A stretch of 37,987 nt of DNA from an archaeon. Lineage in GTDB: Archaea > Thermoproteota > Thermoprotei_A > Marsarchaeales > Marsarchaeaceae. This document shows positions 17,590 through 26,357 of this stretch, piece by piece. Location: the NCBI GenBank assembly GCA_021817005.1, contig JAKAWJ010000018.1:1-37987 (forward strand). The letters run 5' to 3'. Under the pieces are notes generated by a model. That model ran no database searches. It was not told the origin of the DNA and saw only the letters and a list, made by a program, of their open reading frames with translations. Every line of letters starts with the position of its first letter. The stretch's first letter is position 1. A program made the translations under genes and the position numbers.

Positions 17590-19403
17590 AGCCCCAGTTC
17601 GGTGAGCTTGAGTGGGCTCGGCCTAGCACCCATCCAGCCCCGGGCGCGGTAGTACGAATAAAGGAGTTCCTTAATTGGCAGAAGGCGCCCTGCATGTTCG
17701 CCGCTGGCTATTGCCTGTTCCGAGAATTTCCTAGGGAACTCGTCCTCCACTATCCCATATCTGAGGTTGCAAAGGCGCTCTAAGTTGAAGATCCGCTCGC
17801 CAGCCCTAAGGAGCTCTTCCGTCGAGATTTCAAGACCAGTAATGCAATTGAATGCATCTCTGTAGTCGCCCAGATCGTACGCCATGCTGGAAAAGGCACA
17901 TACTTGGAGCGAATCAAGTGTTGCTACCAGGTCCTGCTTTACCTTTACAGCGTTTGCAATTTCGTCAAAGTCAGTCTCGTGACCCCGTAGCACAGGTCTT
18001 ATACCCTGCAAACTATAAAATGAGGTGATAAGCTCGGGGTATACCCAAATGTGCGCCGCGCCACCACTGTTTTCGGTTGCGTTGAGTAATGCCCACGCAT
18101 ACTCCGCTCTCGGATCAGCATTCTGAACAGTGATTCCTTTGACTGCGACGCTCAGTAGGTCGTCCGCGAAATGTCTCGCCAGAGCGTCGGCACCCTGAGC
18201 AAGTAGCGCGCCCGTACCTTGTCTTTTTGCGATGAGCTGCACGAGTTCGACCATCCTTTTTGTGTCGGCCCACAATAGACCAGCATCCTGAGGGACATAA
18301 CCCTTCTCAGTAGCCTCCGCAAACGCTGCGAGCATATTTCCAGTTTCAACCGGATCCAAACCGAGCTCATAGCACAGATAGTTCAGGTATCCCACCGCCT
18401 CAAGATCTGTGAGCCCGCAATTGCTTCCCAAAGACGATATCTGCGCAAAATCTGGACCTTCGACCCGGAATTTGTATTGTCCTGAGCCTGCCGTTTCCCT
18501 GCGACACTGAACCGAACAGCTATTGCACGTTAGCCTCGATATCAGAATACTCTTTGACATCGATGCGCCACTAAGCCGTTCCGCGCCTTCGACTTTGGTC
18601 CTAGTATAGTTTAAACAGGGCAAAGCACCGTTTAGCGCAAGCGGGTTAACCGCGAGCGGCGTGCCGTAGAGTGCAAACAGCCCGTTAGCTCTATTGAGCA
18701 GTGGAGAGTTTTTTATCTTTGTGTTCAGGCGCCTTAGGAGTTCTAGGAAACGCGCTCTGTCCGCAACTTTCACGCTCTGAGTGTAACCGCTCACTATGAC
18801 AATCGCCTTTATCCGTTTGGCTCCGAGAACGCATCCTGCGCCTTGGCGAACGCCGCTTGCTCGCCCAGCGTCATTCACAATGTTTGCGTAATTAACGAGA
18901 GATTCGCCGGCTGGACCTATGGATAGCACCCGGCACTCGCCATGCTTAGCGCGAAGTGCATGTAGAGTTTCTGATGCCACCATCCCCCACAAAGTCTCAG
19001 CGTTTTCCAAAGAAACGCTGCTGGGTGTAATCAGTAAGTACGACGGTATGTCGCGGTTTCCTCTGAGCACCACCCCGTCCAGTCCCGCACACTTGAGCGC
19101 GGCGCCAGCGTATCCTCCTGTATTGGCGTATGCTATAGCTCCGCCAAGGGGCGACCTAAATACCATTGTCAGCCTGTTTGCAAGCGGTACGCCGGTACCC
19201 GTAATCGGTCCAGCAAACATACCAAACATGCTGTCAATTGAAAGCGCGCTGACGGGCTTCGATTGGAAAAGCTCATGCACGCCAAATCCTCTCCCGCCTA
19301 TGTAATCTCGGGCAAATTCCTCCCCAAACCCGTCATATTCTACGCGACCACTCTCCAAATCCACATGGGCCACTCGCCCTACGTAACCACCGCCGAACGC
19401 CAT
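17574..19403 (-). CDS. aor: Tungsten aldehyde:ferredoxin oxidoreductase
   Basis: A 609-residue enzyme that oxidises aldehydes to acids, passing electrons to ferredoxin. The 4Fe-4S ligands are present: Cys293, Cys296, Cys300 (CNSCSVQC) and Cys502 (LDSLQVC), closely matching positions 288, 291, 295 and 494 of the Pyrococcus enzyme. The N-terminal pterin-binding region has YIGGRGFG, followed by ITGTGVPLANR and GAGCVLGAKRIKAI. Length equals that of the AOR family. Expected cytoplasmic roles are peptide or sugar fermentation and aldehyde detoxification. No ferredoxin gene is adjacent. A TATA box lies 25 bases before the ATG, so it is transcribed alone. Confidence 0.95.
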   Translation of the reverse strand: MAFGGGYVGRVAHVDLESGRVEYDGFGEEFARDYIGGRGFGVHELFQSKPVSALSIDSMFGMFAGPITGTGVPLANRLTMVFRSPLGGAIAYANTGGYAGAALKCAGLDGVVLRGNRDIPSYLLITPSSVSLENAETLWGMVASETLHALRAKHGECRVLSIGPAGESLVNYANIVNDAGRASGVRQGAGCVLGAKRIKAIVIVSGYTQSVKVADRARFLELLRRLNTKIKNSPLLNRANGLFALYGTPLAVNPLALNGALPCLNYTRTKVEGAERLSGASMSKSILISRLTCNSCSVQCRRETAGSGQYKFRVEGPDFAQISSLGSNCGLTDLEAVGYLNYLCYELGLDPVETGNMLAAFAEATEKGYVPQDAGLLWADTKRMVELVQLIAKRQGTGALLAQGADALARHFADDLLSVAVKGITVQNADPRAEYAWALLNATENSGGAAHIWVYPELITSFYSLQGIRPVLRGHETDFDEIANAVKVKQDLVATLDSLQVCAFSSMAYDLGDYRDAFNCITGLEISTEELLRAGERIFNLERLCNLRYGIVEDEFPRKFSEQAIASGEHAGRLLPIKELLYSYYRARGWMGARPSPLKLTELGLQSGG

Positions 19404-20159
19404 GAGCAGTTCGAACCGGTGTCAAAATTTAAGCGATTGGTATAAGGAGGAATGCCCGAGCCCAAATGTAGAAAAGCTGTGATGCGGTCACCGAAGGCAG
19501 GGTGAATCGAAACTTGGCTGCAGTTCGAGCGGCAACTCGCTGCAAACGACCGGGCCAAACCCAACCGGGTTGGAATCAAATTGGATTGCGGAAGCTATTT
19601 TGATTCTATGTAACAATGCACACAATGTCAGATTGGCCCAATAGTAGGGATCGAACGAATCACGAAAAATCACGTTGGCCATGGGATTCAGGTATCAAAT
19701 CACGTCTTTATACCGTCCGCACCATACGACGAGAGGGATTGCCGCGGATTGCGACGTGACCACAGCAGCTTCGGCGAGAATAACAAGCTGTAACCTTCTG
19801 GTGCAGTCCCAGCTGCGCCAAATATCCAGCCTGAATTTTGCTCTGCCTAGAATTCACTCATCCAAAGAGTTCTTGCAGAAGGCCTCACATTATTTTCATT
19901 TCTCATTCAGGTCTCTCGTACTGATCTGCCTATCAAACTTGCCCTTCAAGTCACTCAAGGCAAAGCTTGGAGCGACTGTAGATTTCTCTAGCCGAATTCA
20001 ATCCTGTCGGCAATCTCTTTTCTAAGTTCAATTTTTTGGATCAAGTTTCGTTGTGCTTGCCCCGCAGAAAAGAAGGGGAGGTTGGGTAGACGAGATATTA
20101 TACTCGGCTGGGATTTTCCACGGGCCCTGATCTCTGACGCTCACCGCACCGGCCGCAAC
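19404..20159. other. Intergenic, no gene recognised
   Basis: About 750 bases with only the oxidoreductase promoter identified. A plus frame of 116 codons (19675-20025) is rich in Ser, Leu and His with no motif and is judged chance. Minus-strand frames are closed by frequent stops. A small dyad AACCC-AACC-GGGTT lies near 19559-19571. No RNA gene was recognised. Confidence 0.5.
19425..19433 (-). promoter_or_regulatory. TATA box for the oxidoreductase gene
   Basis: CTTAAATTT on the minus strand, centred 26 bases before the ATG at 19403, indicates a leaderless transcript. Confidence 0.5.
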
Positions 20160-20594
20160 TCACTTGTGTGCATAGTGCCTGCCAAGGGCAGCAAACAACA
20201 CCCCGATCCAGTATTCCGCGTGGGTAAGGATTGAAGAATAGCCTGCTGTATAAAAGGCGTAAGCCAACGCGATTGCAAGACCAATGAAACCTGCTCCGCC
20301 TCCCAAGGCGACTATGAATTTTCCTGTGGTGATGCGACCAAGCGCAATAAGCACTCCTCCCGCAATCACACCAAGGCCTCCGAGTCCGATTAGGAAAAGC
20401 AGAATTTGGATAACTATTGACAGTGCCACATAGGCTGAATGGGGCGTCATGTCGCTGACTGCCGACTTAACGAAATCCAGAATTTTTGGTAAAAATCCGT
20501 GGGCAACAACGCCGCTCAGTATCATGAGCAAACCACCCACGACACAAACAGAGCCCGACAGAGCTAGCCTCACTGGGGTGCGCAAGGTTTTCAC
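20160..20594 (-). CDS. Four-helix membrane protein
   Basis: A 144-residue protein with about four hydrophobic helices (roughly 10-32, 52-77, 80-96 and 99-117), Gly-rich packing in GLGGLGVIAGGVLIALG and a short basic C-terminus ending HYAHK. GTG at 20594 is the start, 24 bases after a good TATA box. No family is recognised. The next minus-strand gene upstream (20764-21780) is a separate surface protein. Its composition and length fit small archaeal integral membrane proteins of unknown role. Confidence 0.7.
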   Translation of the reverse strand: MKTLRTPVRLALSGSVCVVGGLLMILSGVVAHGFLPKILDFVKSAVSDMTPHSAYVALSIVIQILLFLIGLGGLGVIAGGVLIALGRITTGKFIVALGGGAGFIGLAIALAYAFYTAGYSSILTHAEYWIGVLFAALGRHYAHK

Positions 20595-20613
20595 CTAACG
20601 AAATCCATTTCGT

Positions 20614-20622
20614 ACTTATACC
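20614..20622 (-). promoter_or_regulatory. TATA box for the 20594 membrane protein
   Basis: GGTATAAGT on the minus strand is centred 24 bases before the GTG start. A 13-base word GTGTACAAGCGTA follows directly upstream (20634-20646) and is repeated at 24769-24781. Confidence 0.55.
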
Positions 20623-20763
20623 GAAGTGCGAAAGTGTACAAGCGTAGTTGCTCTAAACCTGAAATATTTGGGTGGAGAGCATGGTGCAAGCACCCGTAAC
20701 CAATCAGGCGCTGAATGGCCCCCGAAGAGGAAGGTCTCGAACGTAGGACTCTAGAGAACATCC

Positions 20764-21780
20764 CTAGTAGCTGGCTACAGTAGCTGATAAGACCTGGAAA
20801 GTAATATAGGCCTGGGCTGACGTCGCTTCGTGGAAATAAGTCAAAAGTGCCATTGACACGCCAGAAGGCTGGCCTATAGAAAACTTTAGGCTGTACAAGG
20901 ATATGGGCTCGCCGCAGTTGGTTTCCGTCGTTGGGACTGTGGGTAGTTCATAATTCTTTACGGTGAACGTCGTCTGGCCAAGCTGAACAGTCGAAGTCCC
21001 CGTCTGGACTATTCCGAACGCGGAGAACAGAAGGTAAAAGTGTGCAAAGGCCTGGTAGATCAGGAATTGACCCATTACTCCGATGCCGAGACTGGCCGCG
21101 TTTGTGCCGGTTAGATTCTCATAATACACTGTGCCGTTCACGTTATATGATATCTGTGCAAGCGTGGCATTAGCCCCAAGAGGGAAGTATATCCTGTAAC
21201 CCGACGAATAACTCCCTGAACTTTCTGTATTATTCAGATGTACTGAGACCACATAGAAAAGTGTTCCGTTAATCGTGGTTCTGGTTGAAGCGTAAGTTGA
21301 CGTAGTCGAATAATTATAGCTAGTCGTGGCCGTCGAACTGGAGGCATTTCCCAAGAATGAACTGGTACCGACTTGCTCTACGCTAAGCGAGGAGTAATTG
21401 CCAAGCAAGTCGTCAATTGAGCGAATATTTGTGTAGTTGCCAATATAGTTCTGGTACCGAGTAGAATTGTATGAAGAACAGCTCGGGCTTGTTGTGGCTG
21501 AAGTTCCGCTCGAAATTGAAGTTGACGAAGTGCCGCCCTGGCCGGGGGGCGGCGACTGGGAGGAGCTTGTGGGGGTAGACGATTGACTGAGGGGTTGTGT
21601 TGAGACTGGCAAACTACTGGTAGTCACGCTCGAACTCGACGCTATAGGGCCAGGAACATGGTTCTCACGGTAAATCAAAATTGCACCCGCAATCACGGCT
21701 ATGATAACTACGACGATTATTGCCACAGCCATCGCAGCTGAAGCAGCTTTGGCCAATCGGATCTGCGTGGTGATGGCCAC
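20764..21780 (-). CDS. Membrane-anchored Ser/Thr-rich surface protein
   Basis: A 338-residue protein from the GTG at 21780. A single N-terminal hydrophobic helix (AVAIIVVVIIAVIAGAILI) follows a short basic stretch, then about 60 residues of Ser, Thr, Pro and Gln form a stalk, then an Asn/Tyr/Ser-rich domain with many N-x-S/T sites and three cysteines in the whole protein. It should be anchored in the membrane with a glycosylated outer domain. The frame also extends to ATG 21942, but that leaves only 17 bases to tRNA-Cys and would place 54 polar residues before the helix; GTG 21780 has GGGAG three bases upstream and an AT-rich AATAGTTATA before that. The family is not recognised. Confidence 0.75.
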   Translation of the reverse strand: MAITTQIRLAKAASAAMAVAIIVVVIIAVIAGAILIYRENHVPGPIASSSSVTTSSLPVSTQPLSQSSTPTSSSQSPPPGQGGTSSTSISSGTSATTSPSCSSYNSTRYQNYIGNYTNIRSIDDLLGNYSSLSVEQVGTSSFLGNASSSTATTSYNYSTTSTYASTRTTINGTLFYVVSVHLNNTESSGSYSSGYRIYFPLGANATLAQISYNVNGTVYYENLTGTNAASLGIGVMGQFLIYQAFAHFYLLFSAFGIVQTGTSTVQLGQTTFTVKNYELPTVPTTETNCGEPISLYSLKFSIGQPSGVSMALLTYFHEATSAQAYITFQVLSATVASY

Positions 21781-21959
21781 CGGCTCCCTATAACTATTTC
21801 TCGACTGTTGGAACTTTACCTTATGGTCGAGCGCCTTGAGCTGCCGGTATGAGGTCCTAATGCCCCAAAGGGGCCACGTGGGATTTATGGTCAAACCGAT
21901 TTGAAATGCGTTTTGCTTAGCAACCGTTAAAGACGGGTACATCAGAGAGAGGGTCTGGC

Positions 21960-22049
21960 GCCGGGGTGGCCGAGCGGTCTAAGGCGGCGGCCTGCAGTGG
22001 TCAATCGAAGTGAGCCGCTTTACCGTGGGTTCGAATCCCACCCCCGGCT
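21960..22049 (+). tRNA. tRNA-Cys (GCA) with 15-base intron
   Basis: Acceptor GCCGGGG/CCCCGGC, D stem GCC/GGC, anticodon stem GCGGC/GCCGC, T arm GTGGG-TTCGAAT-CCCAC and discriminator T, the expected Cys identity base. The two anticodon-stem arms are separated by 22 bases. Removing 21998-22012 leaves the normal seven-base loop CTGCAGA with anticodon GCA at 21994-21996. The intron sits between positions 37 and 38, the usual archaeal site. The long D loop resembles Leu/Ser tRNAs, but the perfect stem and the Cys-like variable loop argue against a class II tRNA. CCA is not encoded. Confidence 0.88.
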
Positions 22050-22083
22050 CATACCCTTCGAAGGTTATTATTTCAAATGCACT

Positions 22084-22754
22084 TTATTCGCTGTCAGCCT
22101 GACACGCGAACGTGATACGGCGCTTGAGTTGGCCTACCCGCGGCTTCAGTACGCGAAGATACCGTAGGAAGACCGGAAGCTTGTCCCGGACTTCGCGGAC
22201 TATATGGCCGCGCGGCGTTTCAAAGATCAGGCTCGCCACGCTCATAGAAGAGAGCGCGTCCTGCCTTGAAACGGTCGGCGTCCCCCAGCATCTCATACTC
22301 CAAACCCTCCGCATCGAGTTTTGAGCGCGTCCCAGGGGAGATACTCGTTGACGCCCTCGCTTGGGATCTCCGAGACTTTTGTGTACTCCCCGTAGTGAAA
22401 GGGGGGGCCGTTGCTCTTGTCCTTGTTCTGGGCCACGCAGAACTTTACGCTACCTCGGTTAATCCAAAGCGCTTTGGGGTGGATGCTGGCGAAGGAGGCG
22501 TTAATTAGGCGAAGGGGGAGGTTTTCGGGGTTGGCCCCGAACGCCTCTGTCTCCCGTGCACCCATTGCTTGGCACTGCAGTAAGAACAAACCTATCTCGA
22601 CTAAGCCGTCTAACACCATGTCGCCCATCCTTACGCTCATCCCGCGTACTTCGTGTCTGAATATCTCTTCGCGAACGAACCAGTCGAGCGTGAAGGGACG
22701 TATCATGCGGCCGTCCGCCTTCAATTTGACGTGGTCATAGCCGATTTAGGCCAT
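22084..22754 (-). pseudogene. Decayed FkbM-family methyltransferase
   Basis: Pieces of an FkbM SAM-dependent methyltransferase are readable in order: YDHVKLKADGRM, EEIFRHEV, MVLDGLVEIGLF, MGARETEAFGANPENL, then LKLDAEGLEYEML in a second frame and ETPRGHIVREVRDKL in a third. Lesions are a TAA at 22746-22748, a frameshift at the T4/A4 run at 22319-22322, and a second at 22222-22224; removing one base at each rejoins the frames. The glycine motif expected as D-x-G-x-x-x-G reads D-G-L-V-E-I-G, and the acidic residue after AF is Gly, so the SAM site is also lost. It begins 35 bases after tRNA-Cys. An intact 143-codon piece remains (22293-22724). Confidence 0.7.
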
Positions 22755-22857
22755 AACTGGAGCGAGTTCCGCGTTTCAGTTCCTCTAACAAAATTTAACC
22801 AAGTGCAGCGGCTCAAGCGCCAGAGAATTCAAACGGGCGTGTCTGGCGCTGTGGAAG

Positions 22858-23865
22858 TCAGAATTTGCTCTCCCTCATGAAGCGTTTATGGCTGGCCGAA
22901 AGGCTCAACCACGTCGGGAGCACGAGAAGAATTATCAGCGGAGGAGAGTTCGGGTCGGTTCCCAGACCCGTAAGAGTGCCGCCAACGCCGAGGCCGAACC
23001 ACCAAATGAAGGTTACCCACGCTGCGGGCAGGAGGTAGAGTAGGGTTGAGGGCTTCCGCAGAAAGAGGGTTAACGCCGTAACCAGACTCACACCAACTTC
23101 AATTGAGTTCGCAAGCACGGGATGACTGGTGGCGGCGTTTATCACCGGCCTAATTGTCCAGGCGAGCGCGCCAGGCAGGTTATCCAGGTTTGCCGCAAAG
23201 ATTGAAGCTTGCCCGAACGCAGTCCACATCAAAGGAGCTGCCTGCACAATGGCCGCGACAAGAAACAGGTAGCCTGCTCCGCCCCATACTGGAGAAAGTT
23301 TTGAGCGGTTACCCCACCAAGATTCAGGGATTAGAAGCAGAATGGTGACCCAGAGATAAAGAAGTGCGGCACCCGGAAAACCGTTCAGGATGCTTGGCGT
23401 TCCCGGAAACTCTCCTCCGGACATCGTAGCCAAGAGTATACCTCCCATCCCTTCCCCGAAAACCCAGAGCGCGATTGACCAAGGAATGCTGATCCAGAGC
23501 GCGAGTTTTGCCAATCTGGTCCTGCTGATTCCGACTAGAAGCATGACACCGAGCGCCAGTTGCAAGCCGGCGAAGAGTGAGTTCCAGAGCACAATATCCG
23601 GAATCAGTAAATGCTCAAGCCAGTAGACGGACGTCACGTACAGCGGGCGCGGGAGACTCATGAGTGACCCCCCGATAACTCCAATTGCGAAGCCGGAGCT
23701 GAACATATAGGGCTGAAGCTGCAGCAGTCCATCCAAGAGCCAGAGAGCTCCGAGCAGCACTGTTAGGTCCTTTCGTATTCTTCTTACCATGACCAAACTC
23801 CGGACTGACTCTGTCTGCGACTGGTTCATGTTTTCGACAAGCATGAACTCTCCCCCATCAGGCAC
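22858..23865 (-). CDS. DoxX-like multi-pass membrane protein
   Basis: A 335-residue protein with about eight membrane segments. The first ends in a WLLDGLLQLQPYMF motif, followed by SGFAIGVI, an internal FAGLQLALGVMLLVG helix and a GEGMGG loop. This pattern resembles a family common in actinobacteria and some acid-loving archaea, related to DoxX; function unknown, possibly tied to respiratory or copper proteins. The start is uncertain: ATG 23865, ATG 23844 or ATG 23790 (MVRRIRKDL). The next gene upstream encodes a cupredoxin, 31 bases away on the same strand, so the two are likely co-transcribed. Confidence 0.75.
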   Translation of the reverse strand: MPDGGEFMLVENMNQSQTESVRSLVMVRRIRKDLTVLLGALWLLDGLLQLQPYMFSSGFAIGVIGGSLMSLPRPLYVTSVYWLEHLLIPDIVLWNSLFAGLQLALGVMLLVGISRTRLAKLALWISIPWSIALWVFGEGMGGILLATMSGGEFPGTPSILNGFPGAALLYLWVTILLLIPESWWGNRSKLSPVWGGAGYLFLVAAIVQAAPLMWTAFGQASIFAANLDNLPGALAWTIRPVINAATSHPVLANSIEVGVSLVTALTLFLRKPSTLLYLLPAAWVTFIWWFGLGVGGTLTGLGTDPNSPPLIILLVLPTWLSLSASHKRFMRESKF

Positions 23866-23896
23866 GCAATCCTAGGGAGTGTTGCTTCAGCTCTTG

Positions 23897-24604
23897 CTAG
23901 TAGACCGTGATAACGCCTGTCATCCAGCCCGGCGAGCTCATGGGCCCGAGCCAGCCAGAGGGGCCGTATCCGCAGGGGTCCATGCACTGCCACCTGAACG
24001 TGCCCGTCTGGTTGAAGTAGAGCTGGGCGAGCTCCACAGAGTTTGCGGCCGAGGGGATGTTTATCCCGAGCTGCGCGATGGTGAAGGTGTGGCCCACCTG
24101 GGTCTCCGGGTTGAACGAGCTCACCGCCCGGGCGGTGGAGAGGCTCACGTTTCCGCCTGAAGCGAGCGTGCTGTTCACCATGTAGACCACGTTACCCTTT
24201 GTTCCCGTGACCTGCGCGAACTGAGCGGGGAGAGGAGAGGCAGAGTCCAGGTCCACTATCGTGAGCCTGATGAGCGTGTGCACGGGAAGCGAGATGTTCG
24301 CGGAAGAGACGAGCCCCTGGGGGGTGAGCACCCAGTACCTGGGGCCGGTTACGGTTGAGTTCCACTGGTTGTTCACCGTTATAACGAGCGTTAGCGAGAA
24401 CACTCCTCCTTCCTGCGCTCCCGCTACGCCCGCAGGGGGGGCAACGCTCGCAGTCCCGTGCACCGGCGCCAGACCTACTGTTCCAATGACGACCCCGGCA
24501 ATGACTGCCAAAATCAGCCAAGCCCCAATCATTAGTGGATCGGCAAACCCAGAACGCTTTGCAACCTTCTTAAGACGAGTATTCGAAGTAGAATACGCGT
24601 TCAT
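23897..24604 (-). CDS. Membrane-anchored cupredoxin
   Basis: A 235-residue protein with an N-terminal helix (about 26-46) and an outward cupredoxin domain. Copper-site residues visible are His in GHTFTI and the C-terminal RWQCMDPCGYGPSGW-GPM segment, where Cys-x3-Cys recalls the CuA loop of cytochrome oxidase subunit II but the usual His after the second Cys is missing. Similar tails occur in predicted blue-copper proteins of actinobacteria. It probably carries electrons outside the membrane. Its DNA is clearly GC-richer (about 63-70% in sampled 60-base rows) than its neighbours, suggesting transfer. It likely forms an operon with the DoxX-like gene. Confidence 0.75.
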   Translation of the reverse strand: MNAYSTSNTRLKKVAKRSGFADPLMIGAWLILAVIAGVVIGTVGLAPVHGTASVAPPAGVAGAQEGGVFSLTLVITVNNQWNSTVTGPRYWVLTPQGLVSSANISLPVHTLIRLTIVDLDSASPLPAQFAQVTGTKGNVVYMVNSTLASGGNVSLSTARAVSSFNPETQVGHTFTIAQLGINIPSAANSVELAQLYFNQTGTFRWQCMDPCGYGPSGWLGPMSSPGWMTGVITVY

Positions 24605-24759
24605 TCAGCCTCACCACGAGCGAGCATGAGCCCTAACAAAGTACGGCTAAACCTTGCAATCAAACAATACGATTCTGCACACAAGTTCAATTTTCTTTGC
24701 TTCACTACTTGTCACGGATAATCTTTGCATGTGCGCAGATAAACCGGCGTGTGGGAATA

Positions 24760-24784
24760 TACACAAGTGTGTACAAGCGTACAC
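24760..24784. repeat. Overlapping inverted repeats, operator-like
   Basis: TACACA-AG-TGTGTA (24760-24773) overlaps GTGTAC-AAGC-GTACAC (24769-24784); both arms match perfectly in each. The element lies about 155-180 bases upstream of the cupredoxin start, in a 270-base gap without a gene. A regulator site is plausible. The core GTGTACAAGCGTA recurs at 20634-20646. Confidence 0.4.
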
Positions 24785-24876
24785 GAGCAAAGCAACCTCA
24801 GGAGGCTTTTCGGGTTCTAGAGCACACGCACAGTCTCCCCGCAACACCCAGTTGCGCTATGATCCCATGAATGTGT

Positions 24877-26019
24877 TCACTGACTTGCGGCTATAATGTT
24901 CAAACCGAGCTCGGAGACCCTCGCCCTTCCCAGCTTCTTCAGCACTACCCCCATCTCTTTCGAGTCATAGTCTTCCAGTTTACCCGCATCAGCAGCCCCG
25001 GCCAGTGAAGGGTCGAGGGGCATTTCACCCAAGTATGGAACGCCAAAATCCTTCGCTGCCTGGTCTCCGTCAACTTTACCGAACACATAGGTTTTCGAGC
25101 CACAGTGCGAACACGTGATGTAAGTCATGTTTTCTACAAGTCCGAGTACCGGCACTTTCAGCTTTTTCGCCATATTCACTGCCTTCGCAACGATCACTCT
25201 CGCCAGTTCCTGCGGGGAACTTACAACAATTATGCCATCCAAGGGGATGGACTGGAAAACCGTAAGAGGTGCGTCGCTGGTACCAGGGGGCAGGTCCACA
25301 ATCAAATAATCGAGTTCGCCCCACTCAACCTCTGAGAAAAGCTGCCTTATGACGCCGTTTACTATTGGACCTCTCCAAATCGTTGCGTCGGTTTCGTTCT
25401 CCACTATGAGATTCATCGAGACCACATTAAGGCCCTTCTTCGTGCTTGCGGGTAGCAGTTTCTTGCCGTCATTCGTCAGTCTCTCTCTTAGACCCAGAAG
25501 TCTTGGTATGCTGGGGCCCGTTATATCTGCGTCAAGAATGCCGACCCTGAAGCCATGTTTGCGAAGTTCAATTGCGAGGAGCGCTGCCACAGTGGACTTC
25601 CCCACACCTCCTTTCCCGGAAGCCACGGCAAGGATATTATGAATTCGCCCTTTGTCAAGCCTCGATATTTGACTGGTTGATACATTAGCTTGAGTTTTCG
25701 AAGCCGCTTCGGACTTGTCCGCGGCTACCCTTCTACCCAGCCTTTCACTCCTGAGCGACCTCACGCGCTCTACGAGCGCTCCTCGCTCCGAATCATCCAT
25801 GGAAGTGAAATCCACTACCACGCTCTTTACTCCCTGTGACGAAAGAATCTCGGAAACTTCGCTTCTTATTTTGGATGTGAGCGGGCATTCAGGAACGGTA
25901 AGGGCCACCCTGATTTTGACACTGGACCCGTCAGCCGAGAGCTCGATTCCCTTCACCATGTTCAGGTCCACGATATTCTCGCCTATTTCGGGGTCGCGAA
26001 CGCTACGCAGTGCCTGCAT
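24877..26019 (-). CDS. mrp: Mrp/NBP35-type Fe-S carrier ATPase
   Basis: A 380-residue protein with an N-terminal MIP18 (DUF59) domain (about 1-75; RSVRDPEIG and VPECPLTS), a linker rich in Ser/Lys, and an Mrp ATPase domain. The deviant Walker A GKGGVGKS is at 135-142, with DADITGPS, DLPPGTSD and a CSHC pair (Cys303, Cys306) that would bind the bridging cluster of a dimer. It assembles or transfers 4Fe-4S clusters to client enzymes in the cytoplasm. The frame continues upstream with family-like residues (ATNESI) but no start codon, so ATG 26019 is kept. It stands alone on the minus strand. Confidence 0.95.
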   Translation of the reverse strand: MQALRSVRDPEIGENIVDLNMVKGIELSADGSSVKIRVALTVPECPLTSKIRSEVSEILSSQGVKSVVVDFTSMDDSERGALVERVRSLRSERLGRRVAADKSEAASKTQANVSTSQISRLDKGRIHNILAVASGKGGVGKSTVAALLAIELRKHGFRVGILDADITGPSIPRLLGLRERLTNDGKKLLPASTKKGLNVVSMNLIVENETDATIWRGPIVNGVIRQLFSEVEWGELDYLIVDLPPGTSDAPLTVFQSIPLDGIIVVSSPQELARVIVAKAVNMAKKLKVPVLGLVENMTYITCSHCGSKTYVFGKVDGDQAAKDFGVPYLGEMPLDPSLAGAADAGKLEDYDSKEMGVVLKKLGRARVSELGLNIIAASQ

Positions 26020-26357
26020 TATGCTTTCGTTGGTGGCGATTACTATGCACCTACTAACATTTCAACGTCACATCATAAAAGGCCAGCTCTCTGACAGCCT
26101 CTCCGTTCCAAAGCCTCGGAGCCTGCGGGGAGCGCGGTTCTCGGCCAGGGCCATACCCCAACATCTGGTCATCAGAAACGTTGGCACGAGAAATGGTTCG
26201 GGGCTCCTGTTCACCCTCATGAGGGGAGCTGCCAAGCGCGGAATAGCGCTGCTCCCTCACATCCTTGCAACCAGATTTTGATCGTTTTGTAACTTCCTTC
26301 AGGGCTAAAGCGTGCGGGTCTTCCCGCTCGCCACTGTCAAGGAAGGTGCAAAGCTGG
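26020..26357. other. Intergenic, no gene recognised
   Basis: About 340 bases between the cupin stop and the mrp start. A minus-strand frame (26054-26437) overlaps the cupin gene and lacks motifs, so it is rejected. A TTTTATGATG stretch near 26079-26088 on the minus side may be the mrp TATA region, although it is some 60 bases from the ATG. Confidence 0.45.

Noticed and set aside
19675-20025. 116-codon plus-strand frame
   Set aside because: No motif, low-complexity Ser/Leu/His composition, no promoter or ribosome site at a suitable distance.
21781-21942. 54-residue N-terminal extension of the Ser/Thr-rich surface protein
   Set aside because: It would put the start 17 bases from tRNA-Cys and place polar residues before the signal helix; GTG 21780 fits better.
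25715-26281. 188-codon plus-strand frame opposite mrp
   Set aside because: It is the antisense shadow of the conserved Mrp N-terminal domain.
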